In this document: in pieces, positions 1-7,580 of the stretch
Layout of the letters: the number at the start of each line of letters is the position of its first letter
How positions within the stretch are numbered: position 1 is the stretch's first letter
Source of the DNA: a virus
Length of the DNA: 28,683 nt
Reading direction: 5' to 3' (one strand)
Virus record (IMG/VR): IMGVR_UViG_3300020203_000806
Span: 1-28,683 of that record
Notes under the pieces: model-generated
What the model was told of the DNA's origin: nothing
Seen by the model: only the letters and a program-made list of their open reading frames with translations
Databases searched by the model: none
Program-made: the position numbers and the translations under genes

Positions 1-276
1 ATGATATATGATAGTGGGTTAGAAAACAATATTAATTTTATTAATATTGTTTTACAATTAAATTGTGGCGCAGATTATAATGAAGAAAGGCTTATTCATT
101 ATGTTTTAAATTTAAATAATGATGACATGAAAGAAATATCGCCAGAGAATTGTTCTGATTGGGCTTTTATTATAAATAGAAATGATAATTATCAAGTATA
201 TAAAAAAGAATTAATGAAACACCCTATTTGGAAAGATGCTTTCGATGAGTTAATGATTAAAAACATCATAGAGTGA
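1..276 (+). CDS. Small unknown protein with IKxIIE tail, 5'-truncated
   Basis: This is a C-terminal portion of a small protein of unknown function. The ATG at base 1 is probably internal. The first residues (MIYDSG, then INFINIV) match residues about 20-33 of the protein encoded at 6038-6349 (LIYDSG, then LINIV), which has about 20 residues before that point. The true start is therefore likely upstream of the window. No signal peptide, membrane segment or known domain is visible in the 91 residues seen. The protein ends in MIKNIIE directly before TGA, the C-terminal tail shared by at least nine other small proteins here. An 82-base gap with no recognisable gene separates it from the next gene. 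The reading frame is clear. The function is unknown. Confidence 0.7.
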   Translation: MIYDSGLENNINFINIVLQLNCGADYNEERLIHYVLNLNNDDMKEISPENCSDWAFIINRNDNYQVYKKELMKHPIWKDAFDELMIKNIIE

Positions 277-358
277 TGAGGCTCTAATTTTGTCGAGAAC
301 ATTTATTCACTAAACACTATTAATTACTCTATAACATTAAGTAATTAAAGGATAAATA

Positions 359-1066
359 ATGCTCTCCATTTGTATTTGTGTATATAATAACTGGAATTTG
401 ACCAGAACATGTCTCAGCGATCTGTCAAAGTTAGAAGATACAGAAGTTATTATCGTAGATAATGGCTCTTCTGATCAAACTCAAGAAAACCTATCTAAGA
501 AATCTTGTGTTTTACCCGAAAATTTCAAATATATTAGGGTCGAAGAAAACCTAGGGTTTGTTAGAGGAAGTAATTTAGCCTACCAAAACGCTTCTGGGCA
601 ATATATACTATTCCTTAATAACGATGTTAAAGTCAAGGAGCGGTTCAGTGATTGGACTCAGCTCCTTATCAATTCTATTGATAACGACCATGAAAGCATC
701 GTTGGGCCTACAGGAGGTTTGCTGGATAGTAACTTTAACTTTATTAGAGAAACTAGTAATTATGTTGAAAGTAAGTTTTTCTATATGTCAGGTTGGTGCC
801 TAGCTGGAAAAAAAGAAACATTCGAAAAATTGAGAGAGGTGTTAGCTGATGGTAAGATGACCAACGGACCTTTCTCTGAGTTTGTATTTTCTTATTTTGA
901 GGATGGAGACTTAAGTTGGCGCGCAAAGAAACTAGGGATTGATTTAAGGGTAGTAGGAGTACCTGTTTTTCATTTTGGAAGAATGACAGGTAAAAAATTA
1001 AATTTACCAGGGATGTACTCAGAAAGTAGAAGAAGGTTTATCGAGAAGTGGGCTGGTAAGATCTAA
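359..1066 (+). CDS. Glycosyltransferase family 2 (GT-A fold)
   Basis: This is a 235-residue GT2-type glycosyltransferase, which would move a sugar from a nucleotide-sugar donor to an acceptor in the cytoplasm. The nucleotide-binding start is clear: an N-terminal beta strand (ICICVYNN), then VIIVDNGSSDQT at residues 30-41. LFLNNDV at 84-90 carries the NND form of the metal-binding DxD motif. EDGDLSWRAKKLG at 181-193 is the acceptor-side ED motif of rhamnosyltransferase-like GT2 enzymes. A purine-rich Shine-Dalgarno (AAAGGAT) lies about 6 bases before the ATG. It has no membrane segment, so it is a soluble single-domain enzyme. Donor and acceptor cannot be read from the sequence. It lies apart from the main glycosyltransferase cluster, upstream of the mobile nuclease and the nrd genes. 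Confidence 0.9.
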   Translation: MLSICICVYNNWNLTRTCLSDLSKLEDTEVIIVDNGSSDQTQENLSKKSCVLPENFKYIRVEENLGFVRGSNLAYQNASGQYILFLNNDVKVKERFSDWTQLLINSIDNDHESIVGPTGGLLDSNFNFIRETSNYVESKFFYMSGWCLAGKKETFEKLREVLADGKMTNGPFSEFVFSYFEDGDLSWRAKKLGIDLRVVGVPVFHFGRMTGKKLNLPGMYSESRRRFIEKWAGKI

Positions 1067-1098
1067 AGAGTGTAGTTAGATTAAATTGAGGAGCTTGA

Positions 1099-2520
1099 AT
1101 GAGAGTTGATACGAGTGGCATAATTAGGACATCCTCTAAAACCAGAGTTGTTAGGCATGCCGAAAAATTCTTAAAAAAAGCTAAAGATAAATTTAATAAT
1201 AGATATGATTATAGCAGTACTATTTACAAAGGAATACATACAAAAATAGAAATCATCTGCAAACTTCATGGTTCATACTGGCAGACGCCAATTTCCCATT
1301 TAGCAAGTCATGTTGGATGCCCCGATTGTGTAAGCATAAGGTATAAGGAAGCCAAGCGTAAATCAATTGACCAGTTTTTATTAGAATGCAAAAATCTTCA
1401 CGGTGATAAATATGATTATTCTAATGTTGCGTATATTAATCAAAATACGCAGGTAAAAATCACATGTCATATTCACGGTGAGTTTATGCAAACTCCAAAT
1501 TGTCACTTAATCACAACTGGATGCCCCCAATGTGGCAGAAAGAAAAGAGACCAAGGATTAAGGCATACTAAAGAGCGTATTATAGAAGACATAAAAAAAA
1601 TATATGGAGATCAATATATTTATGACGGTATTATTTATGCTAATAATAATATGCCAATTGAAATTGTTTGCAAGCAGCATGGTAAATTTTCCAAATACCC
1701 TAGTGCATTAAAAAATGGTTATGGGTGTCCAGGATGCAGCCCAGTAAATAAATGGACAACAAAATCTATTGTACAAAGATTTATAGAAATTCATGGTAAT
1801 AAATATAATTATTCAAAAGTAATATATAATGGTACGTGGTCTCATGTTGAGATAATTTGTTCGGTAAAAGAACACGGGTCTTTTAATCAGATTGTTGATA
1901 AGCATTTAGCTGGTAAAGGGTGTGCTGCCTGTGCAGGAAATAAAAAGCATACTAATAACTCTATTATAAAAGCATTTATTGATACTCACGGTGATAAGTA
2001 TGATTATTCAAAAGTCAAGTATATAGGAGCCAACATAAAGGTTGAAATAATTTGTAAAAAAAATAATCACGGATCTTTTTTCCAAGGACCAATGCCACAT
2101 AAATCTGGTGTTGGTTGCCCTCGATGCTCAACATCAGTTTCAAATAAAGAAATAGCTTGGTTAGATAGTTTAAATGTGCCGAATGAATTTAGACATGATA
2201 AAAATAAAAAAATATATTTATCAAAACCAAATTTATTAAATAATAATTTTATAAAACCAGATGCGCTTGATTTAGCAAATAAAATAGTATATGAATTTGA
2301 TGGAGATTTTCATCACGGAAATCCTTTATTATATAAAGCAGAAGATATAAATCCATTAAATAAAAAAACTTACGGTGAACTATATAATAGATTATTAAAC
2401 AAGAATAAGATATTAAAAGATATGGGTTATACCGTTATACGCATTTGGGAAAAAGATTATGATGAAAGTTTACGTATGGAAAAATTAGAAAAACAAAATA
2501 AGGAGAATGATAATGCTTGA
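1099..2520 (+). CDS. Homing-endonuclease-like protein: five zinc-knuckle repeats plus Vsr-like nuclease
   Basis: This 473-residue protein is probably a free-standing homing endonuclease. Residues about 20-345 hold five tandem repeats of about 65 residues. Each resembles a DUF723-type unit: HGDKYDYS, a strand, C-x2/4-HG-x-F, then GCPxC. The cysteine/histidine sets are C54/H57/C74/C77, C123/H126/C142/C145, C191/H194/C210/C213, C254/H259/C275/C278 and C319/H324/C340/C343, consistent with a zinc-binding DNA-reading array. The C-terminus (about 345-465) has YEFDGDFHHG at 398-407 and RIWEKD near 448-453, typical of Vsr/EDxHD-type nucleases with a PD-(D/E)XK-like fold. A strong GAGGAG precedes the ATG by 5 bases. 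The end overlaps the nrdB start, so the gene sits as an insertion directly before nrdB. Target site and activity are not visible. Confidence 0.85.
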   Translation: MRVDTSGIIRTSSKTRVVRHAEKFLKKAKDKFNNRYDYSSTIYKGIHTKIEIICKLHGSYWQTPISHLASHVGCPDCVSIRYKEAKRKSIDQFLLECKNLHGDKYDYSNVAYINQNTQVKITCHIHGEFMQTPNCHLITTGCPQCGRKKRDQGLRHTKERIIEDIKKIYGDQYIYDGIIYANNNMPIEIVCKQHGKFSKYPSALKNGYGCPGCSPVNKWTTKSIVQRFIEIHGNKYNYSKVIYNGTWSHVEIICSVKEHGSFNQIVDKHLAGKGCAACAGNKKHTNNSIIKAFIDTHGDKYDYSKVKYIGANIKVEIICKKNNHGSFFQGPMPHKSGVGCPRCSTSVSNKEIAWLDSLNVPNEFRHDKNKKIYLSKPNLLNNNFIKPDALDLANKIVYEFDGDFHHGNPLLYKAEDINPLNKKTYGELYNRLLNKNKILKDMGYTVIRIWEKDYDESLRMEKLEKQNKENDNA

Positions 2521-3541
2521 TATTTTTAAACCAAGAATCGCTTATGGACCTTTTGAATATCAATGGGCTTACGATGCTTTTGAATTGCAAAATCTTAGTC
2601 ATTGGTTACCTTTTGAGGTAAACATGAGCGGAGATGTAAATGATTTTAAAAGAATGGATGAAAAAGATAAGTCGCTAATTGGCTCGGTGTTAAAATCGTT
2701 CACTATCAATGAGGTTTTTGTAGGTAATGATTATTGGTCTCGCATAGCTAAAATATTTAAAAAACAAGAGCTAGCCCTTATGGCTAATGCCTTTTCAAAT
2801 GCTGAGGGAATTCATAGTGTAAGTTATGCGTACTTAGACGAAAGCCTTGGATTACTTGATTATAATGCTTTCTTAAAAGATCCTACTGCCAAAGCAAAAA
2901 TAGATCGCATGATGGATACAAAATTTAAAACAAGAGAAGATATTGCATTATCAATAGCTATTTTCAGCGCATTTGTAGAAGGCGTGAATCTATACTCAAG
3001 CTTCTTGATTCTTTTAAACTATTCTAGATTCAACACCATGAAAGGTCTTTCACAGATTATAAGTTGGAGTATTATGGATGAGGCTCTACATTCTAGTACA
3101 GGATGCAAACTTTTTCGCACCATAATTGAAGAAAATCCTCAATTGTGGACAGATGACTTTAAGAAAAAGATTTATGACGCAGCTAGAGTTACTATTGAGT
3201 TGGAAGATGACTTTTTAACTCAAGCTTTTTCTTTAGGAAACGTAGAGGGGCTAACTTTAGCAGATGTTAAAGTTTTTATCAGACATCGCTGCAATTTAAA
3301 GTTAGAGGAGCTAGGATTAAAAAAGAATTGGAAGAATTTAGATCAGGAGGCATTAAAAAGATTAGCTTGGTACGATGTGGCTTCTAATTCAAACCTTGGC
3401 CATCAGGATTTCTTTGCAGGCCGCGTTACCACATATAGTAAGGTAAGCACTGATCAAAATTGGGATAAAATCTGGGATGAAACAGATAAACAAAATAACT
3501 TTAAAAATACAACAAAAGATTTAGAAGGAGCTGCTGAATGA
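2513..3541 (+). CDS. nrdB: Class I ribonucleotide reductase, small subunit (R2)
   Basis: This is the 342-residue R2 subunit, which houses the diiron-tyrosyl radical that starts reduction of ribonucleotides by the large subunit. Conserved ligands are seen: E98 and H101 with the radical tyrosine Y105 (pattern ExxHSxSY), a glutamate in AFVEGVNLYSSF near 161, and E/H in MDEALHSS near 194. The first carboxylate is probably the Glu in FTINEVF near residue 67. I chose ATG 2513, not 2507, because AGGAG at 2501-2505 is 7 bases from 2513 but only 1 base from 2507, and the usual protein starts MLDIF. The gene overlaps the nuclease gene by 8 bases and nrdA by 4, so expression is coupled. The order nrdB then nrdA is the reverse of the common arrangement. 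Confidence 0.97.
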   Translation: MLDIFKPRIAYGPFEYQWAYDAFELQNLSHWLPFEVNMSGDVNDFKRMDEKDKSLIGSVLKSFTINEVFVGNDYWSRIAKIFKKQELALMANAFSNAEGIHSVSYAYLDESLGLLDYNAFLKDPTAKAKIDRMMDTKFKTREDIALSIAIFSAFVEGVNLYSSFLILLNYSRFNTMKGLSQIISWSIMDEALHSSTGCKLFRTIIEENPQLWTDDFKKKIYDAARVTIELEDDFLTQAFSLGNVEGLTLADVKVFIRHRCNLKLEELGLKKNWKNLDQEALKRLAWYDVASNSNLGHQDFFAGRVTTYSKVSTDQNWDKIWDETDKQNNFKNTTKDLEGAAE

Positions 3542-5274
3542 GTAATAAAACAGATTTGGAAATGCAAAAAGAATTAGGTGAAGCTCCTGAGTGGTTAGAT
3601 GAAGTTGGATATAAAACATTAGCCAGCGGGTATTTACAAGACTTATCTGAAACGAAGAAGGAGACTGTTAATGAAGCCATTACTCGTGTATGTCATTCAG
3701 TCTCGTCATATCTGAACAAGCCACAGTTAGAGAGTTTATTTAAAGAAGCAACAATGCGCAACTGGCTTTGTTATGCAAGCCCTATTTGGTCTAATGCTGG
3801 TACGGCTAGAGGCCTACCTATTAGTTGTAATAGTATTCATGTTGGAGATTCCGTATCTTCAATATTTAAAAAGAATACTGAGCTTGCAATGTTAACTAAA
3901 TTTGGTGCGGGCGTTGGTATCTATATGGGGGATGTTCGAAGCAGAGGTGTAAATATAACTGGTAATGGAAAATCTGAGGGAATTATACCTTGGCTTAAAG
4001 TTCTAGAAGTTACAACCAACAGTGTAAGCCAGGGAAGCACGCGCAGAGGAGCCACAGCCACCTATGTTCCAGCTACCCATGGAGACATAAAAGATTTCTT
4101 ACTAATTAGACGTGCAACGGGCGATCATAATATGCGAGCACGAAATATGAATATAGGAGTGTGTATTTCAGATCAGTTTTTACAAGAAGCTGATGATGGA
4201 AATAAACATAACCGTGAGTTATGGCATGATATTTTAAAAGAAAGATTTGAGCAAGGAGAACCCTATCTTTTATTTACAGATAACGCTAACCGTCAAAAGC
4301 CAGAATCATATGTAAAAAATAATTTAGACATTAAGACATCAAATATTTGTAATGAAATTTATCAATATACTGATCCTGACCATACATTTGTGTGTTGTCT
4401 ATCATCGTTAAATCTTGATCGGTACGACGAGTGGAAAGATTTTAAATTTTCAAATGGCATGACACTTCCTGAATTATCTACGTGGTTTCTTGACGGGATC
4501 ATGAGTGAGTATATTGATAAAGCTCAGCATATAGAGCATTTTGAGTGTTCTGTTCGTTCAGCAATCAAAGGGAGAGCTTTAGGTTTAGGCGTTTTGGGCT
4601 TTCACTCTTACTTACAGCGTCACATGGTTGATATGGAGGGTTTTGAAGCTTTTAAAATTAATAATGAAATATTTAAGTTTATAAATGAGCAATCATTAAA
4701 AGCATCACAAGACATGGCTGTTGAATATGGAGAGCCTGAGTGGTGTAAAGGTTTGGGAGTTAGAAATACATTAAGAACAGCAGTAGCACCAACGGCTACT
4801 AATTCAACTATTTCTGGCGGGGTAAGTCCTGGTATAGAACCTATAGCTCAAAATTTAATTAATCTTAAATCAGCTAAAGGAAATTTTGAAAAATACAATC
4901 GTGATCTTAAAAAATTATTAGTTGAAAAGGGATTAGATACGCAAGAGACATGGACGAAGATCATTAATGATAATGGATCTGTAAAAAATATAAAGCAATT
5001 AAGCAAAGAAGAAAAGGAAGTATTTAAAACTGCAAGAGAGATGAATCAGCATACATTAATTAAACTAGCTTCACAGCGTCAAAAATATATTGATCAGGGG
5101 CAATCTTTAAATTTATTTTTCACTAGTAATTGTGATGCTAGATATTTGACAGAAGTTCATCGGGCAGCGCATTCTGAAGGCTTAAAAGGTCTGTATTACT
5201 GTAGGAGCACATCTGTATTATCTTCATCCGCCAGTTACAGATCTCCTGACGAGTGTATAGCCTGCGAAGGTTAA
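3538..5274 (+). CDS. nrdA: Class I ribonucleotide reductase, large subunit (R1), no ATP-cone
   Basis: This 578-residue subunit reduces ribonucleotides to deoxyribonucleotides together with NrdB. Key residues are present: C97 in ISCNSI (redox cysteine), N269-x-C271-x-E273 in SNICNEI (active-site triad with the thiyl cysteine), C286/C287 as the partner cysteine, PTATNSTISGGVSPGIEPI, and the tyrosine pair Y553-Y554 in LYYCRSTS that carries the radical from R2. The C-terminal shuttle cysteines are in CIACEG. It is much shorter than the roughly 750-residue bacterial NrdA and lacks the N-terminal ATP-cone. By family knowledge it should therefore not be shut off by dATP through that domain. An AAGGAG site and an ATGA overlap link it to nrdB. 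A hairpin follows the stop codon. Confidence 0.97.
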   Translation: MSNKTDLEMQKELGEAPEWLDEVGYKTLASGYLQDLSETKKETVNEAITRVCHSVSSYLNKPQLESLFKEATMRNWLCYASPIWSNAGTARGLPISCNSIHVGDSVSSIFKKNTELAMLTKFGAGVGIYMGDVRSRGVNITGNGKSEGIIPWLKVLEVTTNSVSQGSTRRGATATYVPATHGDIKDFLLIRRATGDHNMRARNMNIGVCISDQFLQEADDGNKHNRELWHDILKERFEQGEPYLLFTDNANRQKPESYVKNNLDIKTSNICNEIYQYTDPDHTFVCCLSSLNLDRYDEWKDFKFSNGMTLPELSTWFLDGIMSEYIDKAQHIEHFECSVRSAIKGRALGLGVLGFHSYLQRHMVDMEGFEAFKINNEIFKFINEQSLKASQDMAVEYGEPEWCKGLGVRNTLRTAVAPTATNSTISGGVSPGIEPIAQNLINLKSAKGNFEKYNRDLKKLLVEKGLDTQETWTKIINDNGSVKNIKQLSKEEKEVFKTAREMNQHTLIKLASQRQKYIDQGQSLNLFFTSNCDARYLTEVHRAAHSEGLKGLYYCRSTSVLSSSASYRSPDECIACEG

Positions 5275-5282
5275 CATTACTC

Positions 5283-5311
5283 TTGACACTACAATACTCC
5301 CATGATACAAA
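5283..5311 (+). promoter_or_regulatory. Possible sigma70-like promoter overlapping terminator
   Basis: A perfect TTGACA at 5283-5288 is followed after 17 bases by TACAAA at 5306-5311, a 4/6 match to TATAAT. The predicted start would be near 5318, upstream of the 5331 and 5372 reading frames. The elements lie in and beside the terminator hairpin. This could be an early-type promoter for the small-gene block, but the -10 is weak and the call rests on pattern alone. Confidence 0.35.
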
Positions 5312-5328
5312 CGTCTAGTGGGAGTATT
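5293..5328 (+). terminator. Rho-independent terminator after nrdA
   Basis: AATACTCCCA at 5293-5302 and TGGGAGTATT at 5319-5328 form a perfect 10-bp stem around a 16-base loop. Together with the two T residues that follow, the right arm ends in a short T run (5327-5330). It starts 18 bases after the nrdA stop, so it probably ends the nrd transcript. The T run is short, so termination may be partial. Confidence 0.7.
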
Positions 5329-5330
5329 TT

Positions 5331-5372
5331 ATGAAATTAAAAATATTACTTATAAATAAGGAAGTAGAATAA
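5331..5372 (+). CDS. Possible 13-residue leader peptide
   Basis: A short frame starts with ATG just after the terminator arm and reads MKLKILLINKEVE. Its TAA overlaps the ATG of the next gene (TAATG). No convincing ribosome binding site precedes it other than the purines of the hairpin arm (GGGAG at 5320-5324). The exact coupling to the next gene and the position right behind a hairpin suggest a leader, but a chance frame cannot be excluded. Confidence 0.3.
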   Translation: MKLKILLINKEVE

Positions 5373-5614
5373 TGGGTTATGTTGTTCACTATCCGCATAA
5401 TATTTATATTTGTAAATTTAATAAAAGAACAAAAAATTTTATAATAGATTGTTGTTTGGAAAACGCAAGTATATTTTTACAAAAAAATTATTTTATAAAA
5501 TTCATAAATAGTACCAATGAATGGGGTTCTGGAGGTTGGGAAGAATATGTTAAAATTTTTAAATGTGAAATTATATCTTATAATGAAGCTATTATAAAGA
5601 ATGTAGTAGAATGA
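5372..5614 (+). CDS. Small unknown protein with IKNVVE tail
   Basis: This 80-residue protein has no domain that I recognise. It is rich in aromatic residues and isoleucine, with strand-like stretches (VVHYPHNIYICKF, FIIDCCL), and looks like a compact alpha/beta or beta protein with no signal peptide or membrane helix. The start is supported by AAGGAAG at 5358-5364, 7 bases upstream. The last residues are AIIKNVVE, a conservative variant of the tail found on the other small proteins here (Ile-Ile changed to Val-Val). TGA follows. The GAATGA at the end also contains an ATG, but only an 8-residue frame follows it, so no coupled partner is evident. Function unknown. Confidence 0.75.
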   Translation: MGYVVHYPHNIYICKFNKRTKNFIIDCCLENASIFLQKNYFIKFINSTNEWGSGGWEEYVKIFKCEIISYNEAIIKNVVE

Positions 5615-5670
5615 ATATAGGTAATAAAAACAAATAAAGAAGTGTATACAAATAAATAAAGGAAATTAAA

Positions 5671-5989
5671 ATGAAAAGAGAAAACTAAAAACAACTTTTT
5701 TAAGCTAAACGAATTAGTAGTATCAAAACAAACTGGCAGAACAATGACTGTAGTAGAAGAAGATGGTGGCCAGATAGTATGTCAGTATATTTATAATAAC
5801 AAATATAAGCAAGAGGTTGTCGAAATATCTGGACTTTTGACATTAAGTGAGTGTATTATTAAACATACTGAGGCTCAAGAAATATTGAGAAATGCTGCGG
5901 TCAATGAGGCCGAGACTAAGCGAGTAGTAGATGAAACAAAAGAGAGAATGTTACGTCAAAAAGAAAAGAAGTTAGATCGTAAAAGATAA
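5671..5989 (+). pseudogene. YodC-like (DUF2158) small protein with 5' frameshift
   Basis: The intact frame from ATG 5744 gives 81 residues, but the coding signal begins earlier. In the same frame 5675-5743 reads NNFFKLNELVVSKQTGRT before MTVVEEDGGQIVCQY, which resembles the YodC/DUF2158 small beta-barrel pattern (F-x4-E-x-V-x2-K-x2-G-x2-M-x-V, then C-x-(Y/W)). No start codon exists in that frame. However, AAAGGA at 5658-5663 precedes ATG 5671 in the adjacent frame, which stops after five codons. Removing one A from an A run (5674-5677 or 5681-5684) joins ATG 5671 to the downstream frame. Either the gene is frameshifted or one base is wrong. The C-terminus (about 60-105 of the restored protein) is a charged helix, rich in E, K and R. 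It lacks the IKxIIE tail. Confidence 0.6.
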
Positions 5990-6037
5990 ATCATATGTGA
6001 ATTAAAGTGATTAATAAATGATTAAGGATATCTTTTT

Positions 6038-6349
6038 ATGAATGATGATTTATATTTATTTTCAAATGAAATAGTGGAGCCTGGAGAGTATCTTCTAATT
6101 TATGATAGCGGTCATTCAAATTTAATTAATATTGTTTGGTATAAAAATGTGCTTATGCAAAAGGTAACCAAATCAGAGTGCGATATTATTTATGTTGAGA
6201 ACGCGGAAGATGATCATGAAGATTATAAATATGATTTCTATCCAAACTTTGATTATGAAGTTTTGTTTTTCGGACCAATTCATAAAGTCAAACATTCTAA
6301 ATTAGAATTTATTAAAAATAATGTTACTGTGCACAACATAATAACATGA
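6038..6349 (+). CDS. Small unknown protein, divergent tail (HNIIT)
   Basis: This 103-residue protein is of unknown function. An AAGGA at 6025-6029 supports the start. The N-terminal part has PGEYLLIYDSG, then LINIVWY, the best full-length relative of the truncated protein at 1-276. A similar pattern (PGYYIFYN, CGLYHMLYS) occurs in the proteins at 7949 and 6439. A second shared motif is VLFFGPI near residues 76-82, matching TFFIGPI (6439) and IFFIGPL (24794). Acidic residues cluster in the middle (ENAEDDHEDY). It ends TVHNIIT rather than IKxIIE, so it looks like a diverged member of the tailed family. No signal peptide or membrane segment is seen. Confidence 0.75.
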   Translation: MNDDLYLFSNEIVEPGEYLLIYDSGHSNLINIVWYKNVLMQKVTKSECDIIYVENAEDDHEDYKYDFYPNFDYEVLFFGPIHKVKHSKLEFIKNNVTVHNIIT

Positions 6350-6438
6350 CGATTAGATTGTAACGTGTATATTTCATTTACCTGTAAAATACATAATAAA
6401 AAAACCAAAAATATAATTATTACTGAGACTATTAAATA

Positions 6439-6723
6439 ATGGAATGCTTATCAAATATGGAAGTTAAAAAATGCGGCCTGTATCATATGCTATATAGCAG
6501 TAGTGACTCTTATGATCTACATAAAATTCAACATCAAGGAATGTGTGTTGTATATGGTTTGATTCAAGAACTTGTGGTACACAGTGCTAATTGGTCTTCA
6601 GTCAAGTCAATTAAAACTATGAATCATACTTTTTTTATTGGTCCCATAATTGATGATAATCAAATAGAGAAAGCATTTGAAAGGAAGAAAAATTTAGATA
6701 TGATGAAAGATATTATAGAATGA
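6439..6723 (+). CDS. Small unknown protein with MKDIIE tail and FFIGP motif
   Basis: This 94-residue protein is of unknown function. Residues about 11-19 (KCGLYHMLY) align with PGEYLLIYD of the 6038 protein. TFFIGPIIDD near 65-74 carries the FFxGP motif shared with the 6038 and 24794 products. A lysine-rich segment then leads into LDMMKDIIE at the stop. The upstream DNA has no clear Shine-Dalgarno, so an alternative start at Met7 (6457) is possible. The stop overlaps the ATG of the GT2 gene at 6720 (GAATGA), so translation of the two is probably coupled. The pairing with a glycosyltransferase gives no functional clue, because similar genes precede unrelated ones. Confidence 0.75.
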   Translation: MECLSNMEVKKCGLYHMLYSSSDSYDLHKIQHQGMCVVYGLIQELVVHSANWSSVKSIKTMNHTFFIGPIIDDNQIEKAFERKKNLDMMKDIIE

Positions 6724-7529
6724 AGAAGTTATTTATAATGACGCTTACATGGAATGGGGAGTCAAAGCTTAAATCTCTAGCCCCAGGTTTACTTAAGAGC
6801 TTAGATAGTCTTGAATTAACATATGAATGGCATGTAAGAGATAATGGTTCAAAAGACAATAGTGTTGAATTTTTAAAAACACTACCTAACACTATTATCT
6901 ACGAAGTAGGGCACAACAGAGATAATTTTTCACAAGGTATGAATTATTTATTTAATGAAGCTAAACCTGACAATGATGATTTGGTTTTACTTTTAAATAA
7001 TGATATTGTATTTGGAGATATTGTATCACTAGATAAAATGATTAAGCTCCAGGAAAAAACCACAAGTGATATTGTTGGTGCAAGATTGCTTTATAGGGAC
7101 AGCGACCTCTTGCAACATGCAGGTGTAATCTTTGGCAGCAGGTACGGAGGAATGCCTTATCATCTATATCATAAAGAACCAACAACTACGACAGCTCAAG
7201 CCAATCGTTACTTCCAATCTGTAACAGCTGCCGTTATGTTAGTCACAGCTAAAGCTTTTAAAACTGTCGGTGGGTTCAATGAAAAATTCAATTGGGCTTT
7301 TGACGATACAGATTTGACATTAAGAATAGGAAAAATTAAATCAAAAAATATTGCTTACTGTGGTGAAACATTAATTTATCATGAAGAATCAGCATCTTTA
7401 AAAAAGAATCCTGTCAATAAAATGTGGATTGAAAGTAATGTAAAATTATTTAAGAGTAAACATATGGGTCAATATGAAATGGATCATGAAAAATATTTAA
7501 ATGATAAAAACTATATGATTATTTTGTAA
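6720..7529 (+). CDS. Glycosyltransferase family 2, rhamnosyltransferase-like
   Basis: This is a 269-residue GT-A enzyme predicted to transfer a sugar from a nucleotide-sugar donor. VRDNGSKDNS at 39-48 is the donor-binding strand and loop, LLNNDIVFGD at 91-100 holds the NND metal motif, and FDDTDLTLRIGK at 194-205 is the acceptor-side acidic motif followed by a helix. HAGVIFG at 133-139 and GGFNEKFNWAFDD resemble bacterial and phage rhamnosyltransferase-like GT2 proteins. No membrane segment is seen. The ATG is formed by the last codon and stop of the preceding small gene, with no strong Shine-Dalgarno, so it probably depends on reinitiation. A 51-base AT-only spacer made of ATAATAAA-like units follows. 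Substrate unknown. Confidence 0.88.
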   Translation: MKKLFIMTLTWNGESKLKSLAPGLLKSLDSLELTYEWHVRDNGSKDNSVEFLKTLPNTIIYEVGHNRDNFSQGMNYLFNEAKPDNDDLVLLLNNDIVFGDIVSLDKMIKLQEKTTSDIVGARLLYRDSDLLQHAGVIFGSRYGGMPYHLYHKEPTTTTAQANRYFQSVTAAVMLVTAKAFKTVGGFNEKFNWAFDDTDLTLRIGKIKSKNIAYCGETLIYHEESASLKKNPVNKMWIESNVKLFKSKHMGQYEMDHEKYLNDKNYMIIL

Positions 7530-7580
7530 AATTCATTTATGAGTTATAAAACAATAATAAAATAATAATAAAATAAAAAA

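Noticed and set aside
5351-5358. T4-type late promoter TATAAATA
   Set aside because: It matches the consensus exactly, but it lies too close to the ATG at 5372 for a usual leader, and such octamers are expected by chance in DNA this AT-rich.
7530-7580. ATAATAAA-like tandem repeat as an origin or iteron
   Set aside because: The units are imperfect, short and purely AT. No matching copies or palindromes occur nearby, so low complexity is the simpler reading.
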